Of a stretch of 64,000 nt of DNA, positions 1 through 8,093 are shown one piece after another; the stretch's first letter is position 1; every line of letters starts with the position of its first letter. Origin of the DNA: FEN-1219 sp963728995 (GTDB lineage Bacteria > Pseudomonadota > Gammaproteobacteria > Steroidobacterales > Rariloculaceae); contig CAVSMD010000002.1 of the NCBI GenBank assembly GCA_963728995.1, forward strand, positions 620,001 to 684,000. Direction: 5' to 3'. The notes beneath the pieces are model-generated. The model saw only the letters and a list, made by a program, of their open reading frames with translations. It did no database searches and was not told the origin of the DNA. Both the position numbers and the translations under genes were made by a program.

Positions 1-473
1 CAATCGGCCTCTGCGCGATCACTGCCCTCGCCCACGGCCGCGAGCCCGGCGCGCGGATCGCCCGTCGCGTGCACGCGCTCGCAGAACGGCGCGAGCTGTC
101 TCGACAAGATCGTCCTATAGGTCTCGTCATCGTCGACGACCAGAATGCGCTTGAGATTCGCGCGCAGCATGGCGCGATACGTGTCTGCGACGAGCCGATC
201 CCGGCCCGCGTCGGTCTCCACGTCGTCGACGGCCACGGGTAGGACCGGCACGGCGGCCGCGCGCAAGATCTCTCGCACCGAGGGAGCCGCGGCCGCGAGA
301 ATCGCGGCCGCCGGCCGTAACGAGGCCAGTTTCGTCGCCGTCGCTTCCGCGGTCGATGCCTCGACAGGCACGAGCGCACTATCGCGGAACACGGCTGCGA
401 TGGCCGTGCGCCGATCCGCCCGGTCATCGACGATCAGCAGGCGCGGTCGCGTGTCGGCCACCATGGTCTCCAT
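1..473 (-). CDS. Response regulator with two receiver domains (C-terminus beyond window)
   Basis: The frame opens at ATG 473 (alternative ATG 464) and stays open to the window edge, so the C-terminus is missing. Residues 12-18 (LLIVDDR) begin a first receiver domain; it is degenerate, because the usual phospho-acceptor region reads AAAAPS. A second domain starts near residue 117 with ILVVDDDETYRTIL, a canonical acidic pocket. The start overlaps the last 50 bases of the upstream histidine kinase, which marks the two as translationally linked partners. Any output domain lies outside the window. It is probably the output of the stressosome-linked kinase upstream. Identity as a response regulator is secure; what it controls is unknown. 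Confidence 0.8.
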   Translation of the reverse strand, partial: METMVADTRPRLLIVDDRADRRTAIAAVFRDSALVPVEASTAEATATKLASLRPAAAILAAAAPSVREILRAAAVPVLPVAVDDVETDAGRDRLVADTYRAMLRANLKRILVVDDDETYRTILSRQLAPFCERVHATGDPRAGLAAVGEGSDRAEAD

Positions 474-1839
474 GCGTCGGCGCGCTCCGATGGACCAGGG
501 GTATCAGCAGGTAGAACGTCGACCCCTGACCCGGCTCGCTCTCGACCCACACCCGTCCGTCCAGCAAAGCGGCCAGGCGACGGCACAATGGCAAGCCGAG
601 ACCCGACCCGCGCGCCTTGCCCTGCAACGGGTTATCGATTTGTCGAAACTCGTCGAAAATCGCACCGTGGTGCTCCGGGCTGATGCCGATCCCCGTATCG
701 GCGACGGCGAACAGCATGCTGTCCGACTCGACCACCACGTCGGCGATCCGCGTGTCGGCGCTCACCAGCCGCGCAGCCACTGAAATCGCGCCGCGGTCCG
801 TGAATTTGACGGCGTTCGACAGAAAGTTTCGAAGGATCTGCGTGACCTTGGATTCGTCACTGACGAGCGGCGGAAGCTCCGCGGCCGCGTCGTCGAATTC
901 CACGGCGACGGCCGACCTCCGCAGCAACGGCCGAACCATGGCGCGCAGGGCGGCGAACAACGCGCTTACCGAGAACTCTCCGACGTTGACGCGCGTCTTG
1001 CCGGCTTCCATCTTCGCGAGATCGAGCAGATCGCCGACGAGGTCCAGCAGGTCCGCGACGCCGGCGCGCACCAAACCGACCTGGCGGCGCTGCTCCTCGG
1101 TCAGCGGGCCATCGGCTTCCTCCAGCAGCATGTTGGACAGGGCCAATATCGAGCTCAGCGGCGTGCGAAACTCATGGCTCATCTGCGAGAAGAATCGGGT
1201 CTTCAGCTCGTCGGCACGCCGCAAATGACTGGCACGCTCGTCGAGCTCTGCGTACAGCGCCAGAACACCACGATTCGTATCACCGAGCTCCGCGTTCAGC
1301 GTCGCGAGCTCGGTCTTGCGCTCTTCGATGTTCAGCAGCGCCTCGGTGAGCTGCCGGCTCTGCAGCTGCAGCTCGTCGCGCGACAGATCCGTGCGGGTCG
1401 GATCCATGCGCTTCAGCTCCGCCGCAATCGCGGCCGCGCGCTCGACCGTGACGGCCGACGCACGCGCAGGCAACGTCTTCGCGAAGCAAAGCTTGGCCTC
1501 GTCCGAGCTCTCCGCAAAGCGCTCGAGCAGCTTCTCGGCCGCGACGACGCTGTCCGCGGCCAAGCCACCGGATTTACGGGCGGCGTCGGCGAGCCCCGGG
1601 CCCGCGACTTCGAGCACGAGATGCTGCGGCATCGCGGCGTCGCGTAGCCGGAACGCAACCTCCACCGTGCCGCCCGACGCCGCACCCGCGGCTCGCGTCA
1701 GCTCGGACACGGCGGCGGTGATCTTCACTTCGTCGCGCGACTCGAATCCCAACAGCTGCGTGAGTCGGCGGGTCACGCGGCGAACGTGCACGAGATCGGG
1801 CTCGCGGGCATCGAAGGCAATGCTACCCAGATTCAGCAT
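424..1839 (-). CDS. Histidine kinase with N-terminal RsbT-like ATPase domain
   Basis: Cytoplasmic kinase of 471 residues with no membrane segment. Residues 1-125 resemble an anti-sigma/RsbT-type GHKL domain (VKITAAVSELTRAA at 38-51). A probable coiled coil spans about 150-215. The HisKA domain carries the phospho-acceptor His222 in SQMSHEFRTPLSS. The C-terminal HATPase has an N-box near DESKVTQILRNFLSNAVKF, a G1 box ADTGIGI and a G2 box GSGLGLPLC. It overlaps the rsbX-like gene by 17 bases and the downstream response regulator by 50, so it is part of the stressosome operon. Inference: it senses the stressosome switch through its N-terminal domain and passes the signal to the double-receiver protein. 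Confidence 0.88.
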   Translation of the reverse strand: MLNLGSIAFDAREPDLVHVRRVTRRLTQLLGFESRDEVKITAAVSELTRAAGAASGGTVEVAFRLRDAAMPQHLVLEVAGPGLADAARKSGGLAADSVVAAEKLLERFAESSDEAKLCFAKTLPARASAVTVERAAAIAAELKRMDPTRTDLSRDELQLQSRQLTEALLNIEERKTELATLNAELGDTNRGVLALYAELDERASHLRRADELKTRFFSQMSHEFRTPLSSILALSNMLLEEADGPLTEEQRRQVGLVRAGVADLLDLVGDLLDLAKMEAGKTRVNVGEFSVSALFAALRAMVRPLLRRSAVAVEFDDAAAELPPLVSDESKVTQILRNFLSNAVKFTDRGAISVAARLVSADTRIADVVVESDSMLFAVADTGIGISPEHHGAIFDEFRQIDNPLQGKARGSGLGLPLCRRLAALLDGRVWVESEPGQGSTFYLLIPLVHRSAPTHGDHGGRHATAPADRR

Positions 1840-2830
1840 CTTCGCTTACCACCACAACCACTGCATCATCGGTTCCACGCGCAAGATCGCGATAGACGAT
1901 GCCCGCAATCAGCGCGGGATGCCGCCGCCAGATGCCTTCCCAGCGGGACAGCTGCCAGCGCGAGCTCAGCCCGTCGCTGTGCATGATCAACGACGCGCCC
2001 CGCGGCCAGGCATACTCGAACTCGGCAACCCGTGACGCCGCGCCCAGGATGCCATTGTGCGAGACCCAATGGTGCGCGCCGCCGTCCGCGACGACGCCCG
2101 CCACGATGTTGCCGACGCCGGCATAGCGCGCGCTGCGCGTGTCGGGGTCCAGCACCGCGACCGCCGCCGCCGCGCCGCGCGTTGGCCGCAGCGCATCGTG
2201 GGCGATCTCCAGCAGCTGCTTCGGCGTCGTCCAGCCGTCGCCGTTGAAGCACTCGAGGGCGCGCGCGGCCGCTTTGCCGGCCTCGTAGCCGTGGCCGAGC
2301 CCGTCGCACACCATGATCGCGAGCCGACCGCCGAGCCAGCGATGCGCCCACGCGTCGCCACTGATCGACTCGCCCTCCTTCGGCACGACGAAGCCGGCCA
2401 GCCGCAGCCGCGAGGCCGACGCGTTCGACGCGTCGCCGCCCACGGTTGCGCAGCTCCGTGATCATGACGGTGCCCTCGGGCGCCGAGACCACGTCGGTCT
2501 CATGCGCCAGCCGGTGGATGGCGCCCAGGCCGGTGCCCGGGGAGCCCGCCGTCGAGAAACCGTCCGTGAAGCTTCGCGCGACGTCCGAGATACCGGGACC
2601 GCGATCGATCGCGACGAGCAGCAAGGCGGCGTCGGCGTCCGTGGTCGCGAGCGCAATGACGCCTTCGCGCGCATGCTTGACGAGATTCGTCGCGAGCTCC
2701 GTGGCGACGATCTCGCTTTCGCCACACGCCGCTGGCGTTCCAGCCGAGCGCGCGGGCGCGTTCGGCCGCGGCGCGCCGGACCTCGGCCACGTTCGACCGG
2801 TCGTGCATGCGGAAGGCCCCCGACGCTCAT
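1823..2830 (-). CDS. rsbX: RsbX-like HATPase plus SpoIIE-type phosphatase, frameshifted
   Basis: Reconstructed as a protein of about 335 residues, the usual length for ATP-binding SpoIIE-family phosphatases of stressosome operons. The N-terminal half is a GHKL ATPase (GESEIVATELATNLVKHA, then AIDRGPGISDVA and GTGLGAI). The C-terminal half is a PP2C-like domain with metal-binding acidic motifs SGDAWAH, CDGLGHG, HSDGLSS and TDDAVVV. Three single-base breaks interrupt it: an extra C in the run at 2817-2821, an extra base at 2722-2727 and an extra C at 2439-2441. A GTG at 2443 could translate the phosphatase half alone, but I regard it as accidental. Known role of the family: dephosphorylating RsbR and RsbS to reset the stressosome. 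Start chosen at ATG 2830; ATG 2836 is also possible. Confidence 0.78.
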
Positions 2831-3232
2831 GTCCATCGCGTCACGCTGACCCGAGTGCCCTTGCCGACCTCGGAGTGGATCTCGAACTCGTTCATCAGCC
2901 GGCGGGAGCCCGACAGGCCCAAGCCGAGGCCTGAGCCGGTCGTATAGCCATCGCGAAGCGCGAGCTCCGTGTGCGCGATGCCCGGGCCGCTGTCATCGAA
3001 ATCCAGACGCAGACCCTTGCGCGTTCCGTTCGCGAGCGTGCGTAGCCGAACGCTGGCCGCCCCGACCGTGCTCGATCGTGTTGCGGGCGAGCTCGCTGGT
3101 CGCCGTGACTATCTTGGTCTGGTCGACGAGACTGAAACCGAGCGCCACGGCCCATGCGCGCGCGACCTGCCGCACGCGCACGATGTCCTCCGACGTCCGA
3201 AGCTCCAACGTCTCATCCTTTTCGACTTGCAA
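2827..3232 (-). CDS. rsbT: RsbT-like serine kinase (anti-sigma type), one frameshift
   Basis: Switch kinase of the stressosome, about 134 residues. The N-terminal half has IVTATSELARNTIEHG (N-box). After one frame change the rest reads as LRLDFDDSGPGI (G1), GSGLGLGLSGSRRLMNEF (G2) and ends KGTRVSVTRWT. The break lies at 3061-3067, where one extra base in CCCGACC restores the frame when removed. In Bacillus, RsbT phosphorylates RsbR and RsbS, is then released and acts on a downstream partner. Its start overlaps the end of rsbS by 20 bases and its stop overlaps the start of the rsbX-like gene, giving a tight operon. Confidence 0.82.
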
Positions 3233-3584
3233 AGCTGGCTCCTCCGAGCAGCTCCATCCCGCGCTCGACGTTCAGCGCCGTGCGCACTCCGCCGAGCTCG
3301 AGCCCAAGCTCCACCAAGGTGATGGCGACGGCCGGGCGCATTCCCACGACGACCGTGTCGGCGTCGAGAATGCGTGCCATGGAGGTCAAATTGTTGAGCA
3401 TTCGTCCGATGAACGAGTCGACGAGCTCGAGCGCGGAGATGTCGATCAGCACGCCCTTGGCGCCCGTCTCGACGATCTGCTCCGTCAGGTCGTCTTGCAG
3501 CTGCAGCGCCATGCGGTCGTGCAAGTCGACCTGGATCGACACCAATAGGAACCGGCCCATCCGCAGGATCGGTATCTTCTCCAT
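3213..3584 (-). CDS. rsbS: RsbS-like STAS scaffold protein
   Basis: A single STAS domain of 123 residues, the standard RsbS length. The phospho-acceptor region ISALELVDSFIGRM is almost identical in pattern to Bacillus RsbS; Ser57 matches the serine phosphorylated by RsbT. The central stretch TVVVGMRPAVAITLVELGL is likewise typical. RsbS forms the stressosome core with RsbR and sequesters RsbT until it is phosphorylated. The gene begins 3 bases after the rsbR stop and overlaps rsbT by 20 bases. The frame is intact. Confidence 0.92.
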   Translation of the reverse strand: MEKIPILRMGRFLLVSIQVDLHDRMALQLQDDLTEQIVETGAKGVLIDISALELVDSFIGRMLNNLTSMARILDADTVVVGMRPAVAITLVELGLELGGVRTALNVERGMELLGGASFASRKG

Positions 3585-3587
3585 GCG

Positions 3588-4439
3588 TCAGCGACTCTCC
3601 ATCGGTACGACTTGCTGATGGAGCCGGTCGAGCGCATGGCGGAACGCATCCGCGAGCGTCGCTTTGGTCACGACGTCGCCCAGGTCGACCCCCAAGTGCA
3701 CGATCGTCTGCGCGATCTGCGGGCGGATGCCGCTGATGATGCACTCCGCGCCCATGAGCTTCGCCGCCGCAACCGTCTTCAGCAAATGCTGCGCGACCAG
3801 CGTATCGACCGTCGGCACGCCCGTGATGTCCATGACCGCGATCGAGGCGCCCGACCGCACGATCTCTTCGAGCAGCGACTCCATGATCACCTGCGTTCGC
3901 GCGCTGTCGAGCGTTCCGACGAGAGGCACGGCCAAGATGCCTTCCCAGAGTCGCGTGACCGGCGTCGACAGCTCGAGCAGCTCCTGCTGCTGGCGCGAGA
4001 TGACGTCCTCGCGGCTCTTCTGAAAGACTTCCGTCGTGTAGAGCCCAAGCTCGTCGACCAACATCGACGCATCCAAGATCGCCGCACCGAGCTCATCGGC
4101 ATTGTCGATCGAGCCGCGCAGGCGCGCGAACAGCGGTTCCTTGAGAGAGAACACGAACGTGGCCGTGTCGATGGACGAAGACCCTTGCCTCGCGCGTGAG
4201 CGCGATAGGTCGCCCAGGAATTCGCGAACGGCTTCCCACGCGCCGTGGCTCGTGTCCGCCTGATCGGTCGCCAGTGCCCGAGTGAAGCGTTGCAAGAACG
4301 TCCGCGATTCGGTAGCTAGCTGCTCGGCCGACGTGACGCCCGCGACCCTGCGCTTCGCCGTCTGCTGCGCTCGAAGCCACTCCGCAAGGAGCGCAGACTC
4401 GTCCTGCTGAATGACACGATGAACGGTCGAGAGCGCCAT
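3588..4439 (-). CDS. rsbR: RsbR-like stressosome sensor (RsbRD-type N-terminus plus STAS)
   Basis: 283 residues. Residues 1-150 form an all-helical RsbRD_N-like sensor domain (ALLAEWLRAQ near the start); residues 160-275 form the STAS domain. VMDITGVPTVDTLVAQHLL contains Thr213, equivalent to RsbRA Thr205, and Ser179 in GTLDSART lies where RsbRA has Thr171. No haem or flavin ligand pattern is visible, so the stimulus is unknown. It is the first gene of the rsbR-S-T-X-kinase-regulator operon. The 182 bases upstream are AT-richer than the surroundings and probably hold the operon promoter, but I could not identify one confidently. Confidence 0.9.
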   Translation of the reverse strand: MALSTVHRVIQQDESALLAEWLRAQQTAKRRVAGVTSAEQLATESRTFLQRFTRALATDQADTSHGAWEAVREFLGDLSRSRARQGSSSIDTATFVFSLKEPLFARLRGSIDNADELGAAILDASMLVDELGLYTTEVFQKSREDVISRQQQELLELSTPVTRLWEGILAVPLVGTLDSARTQVIMESLLEEIVRSGASIAVMDITGVPTVDTLVAQHLLKTVAAAKLMGAECIISGIRPQIAQTIVHLGVDLGDVVTKATLADAFRHALDRLHQQVVPMESR

Positions 4440-4621
4440 GCTGATCTCCGCGAAGATAGGGTGGATACGCCGCGAGGGCGGCAGCTACGACGTTACTTTT
4501 CGAGGAACAGAGACAGGACTGTAGCAGAGGCGCGCTGTTCGCGGACGTTTGTAAATTTTGCATGCGCTGTCGAAACTCGAGCGCGTCCCGCTCGCTTAAC
4601 GATCGCTTCTGCACCGATGTT

Positions 4622-7006
4622 TTAGCGCGTGCGCGGAGTGCTTGATCGCGGCCCGCTGGTCGCTTCGATCAGCACGCGGATGAGCTCGCCGAGGCCGACG
4701 GGTTTCGTGAGATGGCGATCGAATCCCGCACGGCGCGACTTTTCTTCTTCGCTGGCAGTGCCATAACCCGTGAGCGCGATCAGCACGATTGCCGGGCCGA
4801 GCTTGGCGCGCAAGCGCCGCGCAAGCTCGTAGCCGTCCATGCCCGGCAAGCCGATATCGAGCAGCGCCACGACCGGACGCCCGTGCTCCACCAGGTCCAG
4901 CGCCTCGACGCCGTCCCCGGCTTCGAGCACGTGACAGCCCCGCATTTCGAGCGCCATGCGCAGCGTCTTGCGCGCGTCGCGATTGTCTTCGACGAGCAGC
5001 ACCGTGAGCGGTTCGTCCATGGCGGCCGTCGGAGGCACGGCCGACGAGGCGACCGGCGCCACGGCCGAGCTCAACGGCAGGCGGACGGTGAAGGTCGCGC
5101 CCCGCCCCGGACCCGCACTCGCCACGTGAACGCTTCCGCCGTGCAGACGCACGAGCTTGTCGACGAGCGTCAACCCGACGCCGAGGCCACCGGCCACGCG
5201 ATCCTTCGTTGCACCGCCCTGAAAGAACGGATCGAAGACTTTCGGTAGATCGTCCGCGGCGATGCCTCGACCGTCGTCGCTGATCTCGACAATGCCTTCA
5301 CCGGCTTGCGCTCGTGTTCGCACGCGTATGTGCCCCCCGGACGCGGTATAGCGCGCGGCGTTGCCGAGCAGGTTCGTCAAGATTTGCTCCAGGCGCGTGG
5401 GATCGGCCTCGACCAGCAGCGACTGTGCGTCGAGCTCGACGTGGCGGTCGGCGAAGCGACCGGCGGCCTGCAGTGCGGCGATGACCTGACGGGCGGACGT
5501 CGCGAGGTCCGTCGGTTTGCGATCGAGCACGATTTTGTCCGTCATCACACGACCGACGTCGAGCAAATCGTCGATGAGATGCTGCAGATGCCGGCTCTGG
5601 CGCTCGATGACCTCGAAGCCGAACGCCGAATCCTCGGGCGTATGCCGCGGATCGCGAACGATGGCCGTGGCGTTCGAAATCGCCGCCAGCGGGTTGCGGA
5701 GCTCGTGGCCGAGCAGGGACAGAAACTCGTCCTTGGCGCGGTTCGCGGCTTCGGCCTCGGCACGCGCGTGGCGCTCCGTCTCGAGGGCTCGCAGCCGATC
5801 GTTCATCGCGCCTTGCAAGAGCTCGCTGCCCTGCTCCAGCGCGGCGATGACCGCATCCACCTCCGCCACGCCGGAGTTCGGCGCGCCGCTCACACGCCGG
5901 CCGCGCGCGATATCACCGGCCTGTGCTTCGAGCGCCTCGAGCGAGGACGCAATCGGGCGCGCTTTCGCGAACGCGTAGGCCAGCCCGATCAGCAGTGCCG
6001 CCACCCACAGCAGACCGAACGTCAGCAGATGTGTTCGAAAGGCATCGTCGACGGGCCCCGACGGCGTCGCGAACCCCACGCTCCAGCCGTGGTTCGTGTG
6101 AGTCGCCGCGGTGTAGACGGCCGTGCCGTCGAGGTTCGTGTAGCGCCCGAGAGTTTCGCGAAACCGCTTGAGCTCCCCTACGAGCTCCGGAGTCGGGTCG
6201 CCACCTCGACGTGCATCGCCATCCACGCTGCGCGCCACGAACTTGTAGTTGCGATCGAGCACCGCCGAAACGGCCCCGTCGGGAGGACGCTGCAGCGTGG
6301 TGAGCCGGTCGTACCAGTGCGGATCGAGATCCGCAATCAGCACGTGGGTCACGTGCCCGTGCTGCACCACGGGCACGCCGACGGACACGACGATGCCGCG
6401 CTGCGCCGACGTGAAGACATCGGAGACGACGGGGCGGCTCTCGTCGATGACCGGGCGCCACGTCTCGAACCGCTCATTGGGCGACAGCGCCGTACCGAGC
6501 GGCTGGTCCGCCTGAAAGGCCGTGGTGCCGTCGGCACGCACCGCCACGATGTTCTTCCAGTCGCCGTTGCGCTCGAGCGCCACCCGCGCTTGCGCATAGA
6601 TACCGAGCTCGTCGGTGGCCCCCGAGCCCCAGAGACGCCCCAATATCGAGAGTCGCTCGACCGTGCTGTCCAGCGCGTTGTCGACGGCGGCCGCCAGCAG
6701 GCGCACCGACTCGATTTGCAGCTGCTGGCGCTCATGCTCCTGAGCCTGCCAATGCAGGTACAGCAACACGGCCGCCAGCACGCCGATCGGCACGATCGCC
6801 ACGAGCTGCACCTGGAACAGGTGCCAGCGGATTCGTCGATGGCGCAGCGTGCGTTTGCTCACCGGGGCGCCACGAGCGTCGTTTTGCGCAGAGTCGGCGG
6901 TCGCGAGCTCGGCCGCGCGGGGCGCATCCGCGGGCGGTTGCGTCGGCGCGGCTGCGGCATTCACGAAGCGCGTGGATGCATGTCGTGTCGCCGCTTCGCT
7001 CGACAA
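4622..7006 (-). CDS. Hybrid sensor histidine kinase with extracytoplasmic dCache-like domain
   Basis: 794 residues. The start is TTG at 7006 behind a GGGAGAGGAACAAG ribosome site. A transmembrane helix at about 68-86 is followed by a periplasmic sensor region (about 90-325) of dCache type and a second helix at about 326-346. HisKA carries His434 in LLGHELRNPL. The HATPase has SDDGRGI and GGLGVGLTLV. The C-terminal receiver begins VLLVEDNRDARK, with its acceptor Asp in ALLDIGLPGMDG and a conserved Lys in HLTKPVG. It lies 182 bases upstream of rsbR on the same strand; whether it belongs to the same transcript is uncertain. There is no adjacent DNA-binding partner. Confidence 0.9.
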   Translation of the reverse strand: MSSEAATRHASTRFVNAAAAPTQPPADAPRAAELATADSAQNDARGAPVSKRTLRHRRIRWHLFQVQLVAIVPIGVLAAVLLYLHWQAQEHERQQLQIESVRLLAAAVDNALDSTVERLSILGRLWGSGATDELGIYAQARVALERNGDWKNIVAVRADGTTAFQADQPLGTALSPNERFETWRPVIDESRPVVSDVFTSAQRGIVVSVGVPVVQHGHVTHVLIADLDPHWYDRLTTLQRPPDGAVSAVLDRNYKFVARSVDGDARRGGDPTPELVGELKRFRETLGRYTNLDGTAVYTAATHTNHGWSVGFATPSGPVDDAFRTHLLTFGLLWVAALLIGLAYAFAKARPIASSLEALEAQAGDIARGRRVSGAPNSGVAEVDAVIAALEQGSELLQGAMNDRLRALETERHARAEAEAANRAKDEFLSLLGHELRNPLAAISNATAIVRDPRHTPEDSAFGFEVIERQSRHLQHLIDDLLDVGRVMTDKIVLDRKPTDLATSARQVIAALQAAGRFADRHVELDAQSLLVEADPTRLEQILTNLLGNAARYTASGGHIRVRTRAQAGEGIVEISDDGRGIAADDLPKVFDPFFQGGATKDRVAGGLGVGLTLVDKLVRLHGGSVHVASAGPGRGATFTVRLPLSSAVAPVASSAVPPTAAMDEPLTVLLVEDNRDARKTLRMALEMRGCHVLEAGDGVEALDLVEHGRPVVALLDIGLPGMDGYELARRLRAKLGPAIVLIALTGYGTASEEEKSRRAGFDRHLTKPVGLGELIRVLIEATSGPRSSTPRTR

Positions 7007-7175
7007 CTTGTTCCTCTCCCCTTCGATACCGCGATGCTACCACGCCGCCTCGCGGGCCCTGCCGCCCCACTCAGCCGCGTCGTTTCTTCCGCTACACCGC
7101 CGACGCCGATCAGCGCGCCGTCGGGCGCAGCGTGAGACTTTCGCCGTGAGTCGTGCTCGACCCGAAGACCGACCG

Positions 7176-7394
7176 CTACCTGCGCCCGGCCCCAACGAAC
7201 AGCAATCCCCCCGCCACGATCGCGACGACGCCCGCCCACACAGGCACGTTCACGTGGTTCTCCTTCTCGACCTTGAGCTCCAGTGGACCCGCCTTCGCAG
7301 CGGTGTCCTTGCTCGTATACGAGAAGCCGCCGTAAGCCAGCGCCAGCACGCCCGCGACGACGATGACGATGGCCGCGATCCGAATGGGTGTCAT
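7176..7394 (-). CDS. Small conserved two-helix membrane protein
   Basis: 72 residues from ATG 7394, chosen over the longer frame because AGAGGA lies just upstream. Two hydrophobic helices (IRIAAIVIVVAGVLALAYGG and VWAGVVAIVAGGLLFVG) flank a short polar segment containing ELKVEKENHVNVP. Small proteins with the same layout occur in many bacteria without an assigned function. It sits alone between the hybrid kinase and the catabolic block. I do not assign a role. Confidence 0.7.
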   Translation of the reverse strand: MTPIRIAAIVIVVAGVLALAYGGFSYTSKDTAAKAGPLELKVEKENHVNVPVWAGVVAIVAGGLLFVGAGRR

Positions 7395-7561
7395 GGTGTT
7401 TCCTCTTATTCCGTGCGCTACGACTACCGACATTGGTGTCGCGTTGCCCGATGGTGGCACTCAAAGGACCACGTGTCACTGTGTGTAAAAATGACAATCG
7501 GCGCTCGCAGCCGCGCGTGCGCGAAACGCCGGGGGGGGTCGCGTTACTGCGACGACACTCG

Positions 7562-8083
7562 CTACGCGGCGCGCAACTCGAGGCGCGCGATCTTCCACAC
7601 TCCGTCGCACTTCAGGTAGGCGGTCTCGAGCACGCGCTGCTCGATGGCGCGACGCGTGCCTTCGCCCTGTTGCCGCAGCATGTCGACGAGCGTATAGCCG
7701 CCGTCGATCGCGGTTTCGGTCTCCACGGTGCAGTCGAGGCGCGCGGTTGCGCTGCGGCCGTCCGGCGCGATGTCCACGATGTCGTGGGCGGAAAACCGAT
7801 CCGCTGCGAGCCGGCGCAGGCCGGCGTCGCGCGGCGCCGCGGCCGGCTCGACGAACAGACGGGCAGCCTGGTCGTGCGCACCGGCATTCACGAGCTGTGC
7901 GTACGTCCGCTGCAGCGCGCGAACGGCATTGGCATGCTCGAGCGCCGCGAGCCGCGCGATCGAGGCATCGGCGCCGCTTTCGCGAGCCTCTACGGGCAGC
8001 GCGGCCGTCGCGGCCAGCGGCACCGACAACGCCGCCCCGGCCTGACGGAAAAAGCGGCGCCGAGAAACGGTGTTCGTGGTCAT
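7562..8083 (-). CDS. Exported SnoaL/NTF2-like protein with Tat signal
   Basis: 173 residues from ATG 8083, which has GAGGAGG seven bases upstream. The N-terminus SRRRFFRQAGAALSVPLAA is a twin-arginine signal. The mature part looks like an NTF2/SnoaL fold: a helical start (IARLAALEHANAVRALQRTY), then strands, ending with a typical DGVWKIARLEL. Such domains act as small ligand pockets, isomerases or hydroxylase partners. It is the last gene of the minus-strand catabolic block, 10 bases after the MoaF-like gene, so co-expression is likely. The substrate cannot be told from sequence. Confidence 0.72.
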   Translation of the reverse strand: MTTNTVSRRRFFRQAGAALSVPLAATAALPVEARESGADASIARLAALEHANAVRALQRTYAQLVNAGAHDQAARLFVEPAAAPRDAGLRRLAADRFSAHDIVDIAPDGRSATARLDCTVETETAIDGGYTLVDMLRQQGEGTRRAIEQRVLETAYLKCDGVWKIARLELRAA

Positions 8084-8093
8084 GGCGGCCTCC

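Noticed and set aside
2441..2443. GTG start for a stand-alone SpoIIE-type phosphatase
   Set aside because: It arises only because an extra C at 2439-2441 splits the HATPase-phosphatase fusion; removal of that base restores the normal fused family.
5306..7135. Long plus-strand ORF (609 codons) opposite the hybrid kinase
   Set aside because: Arginine-rich, low-complexity translation with no domain; it is the antisense shadow of a well-conserved kinase in high-GC DNA.
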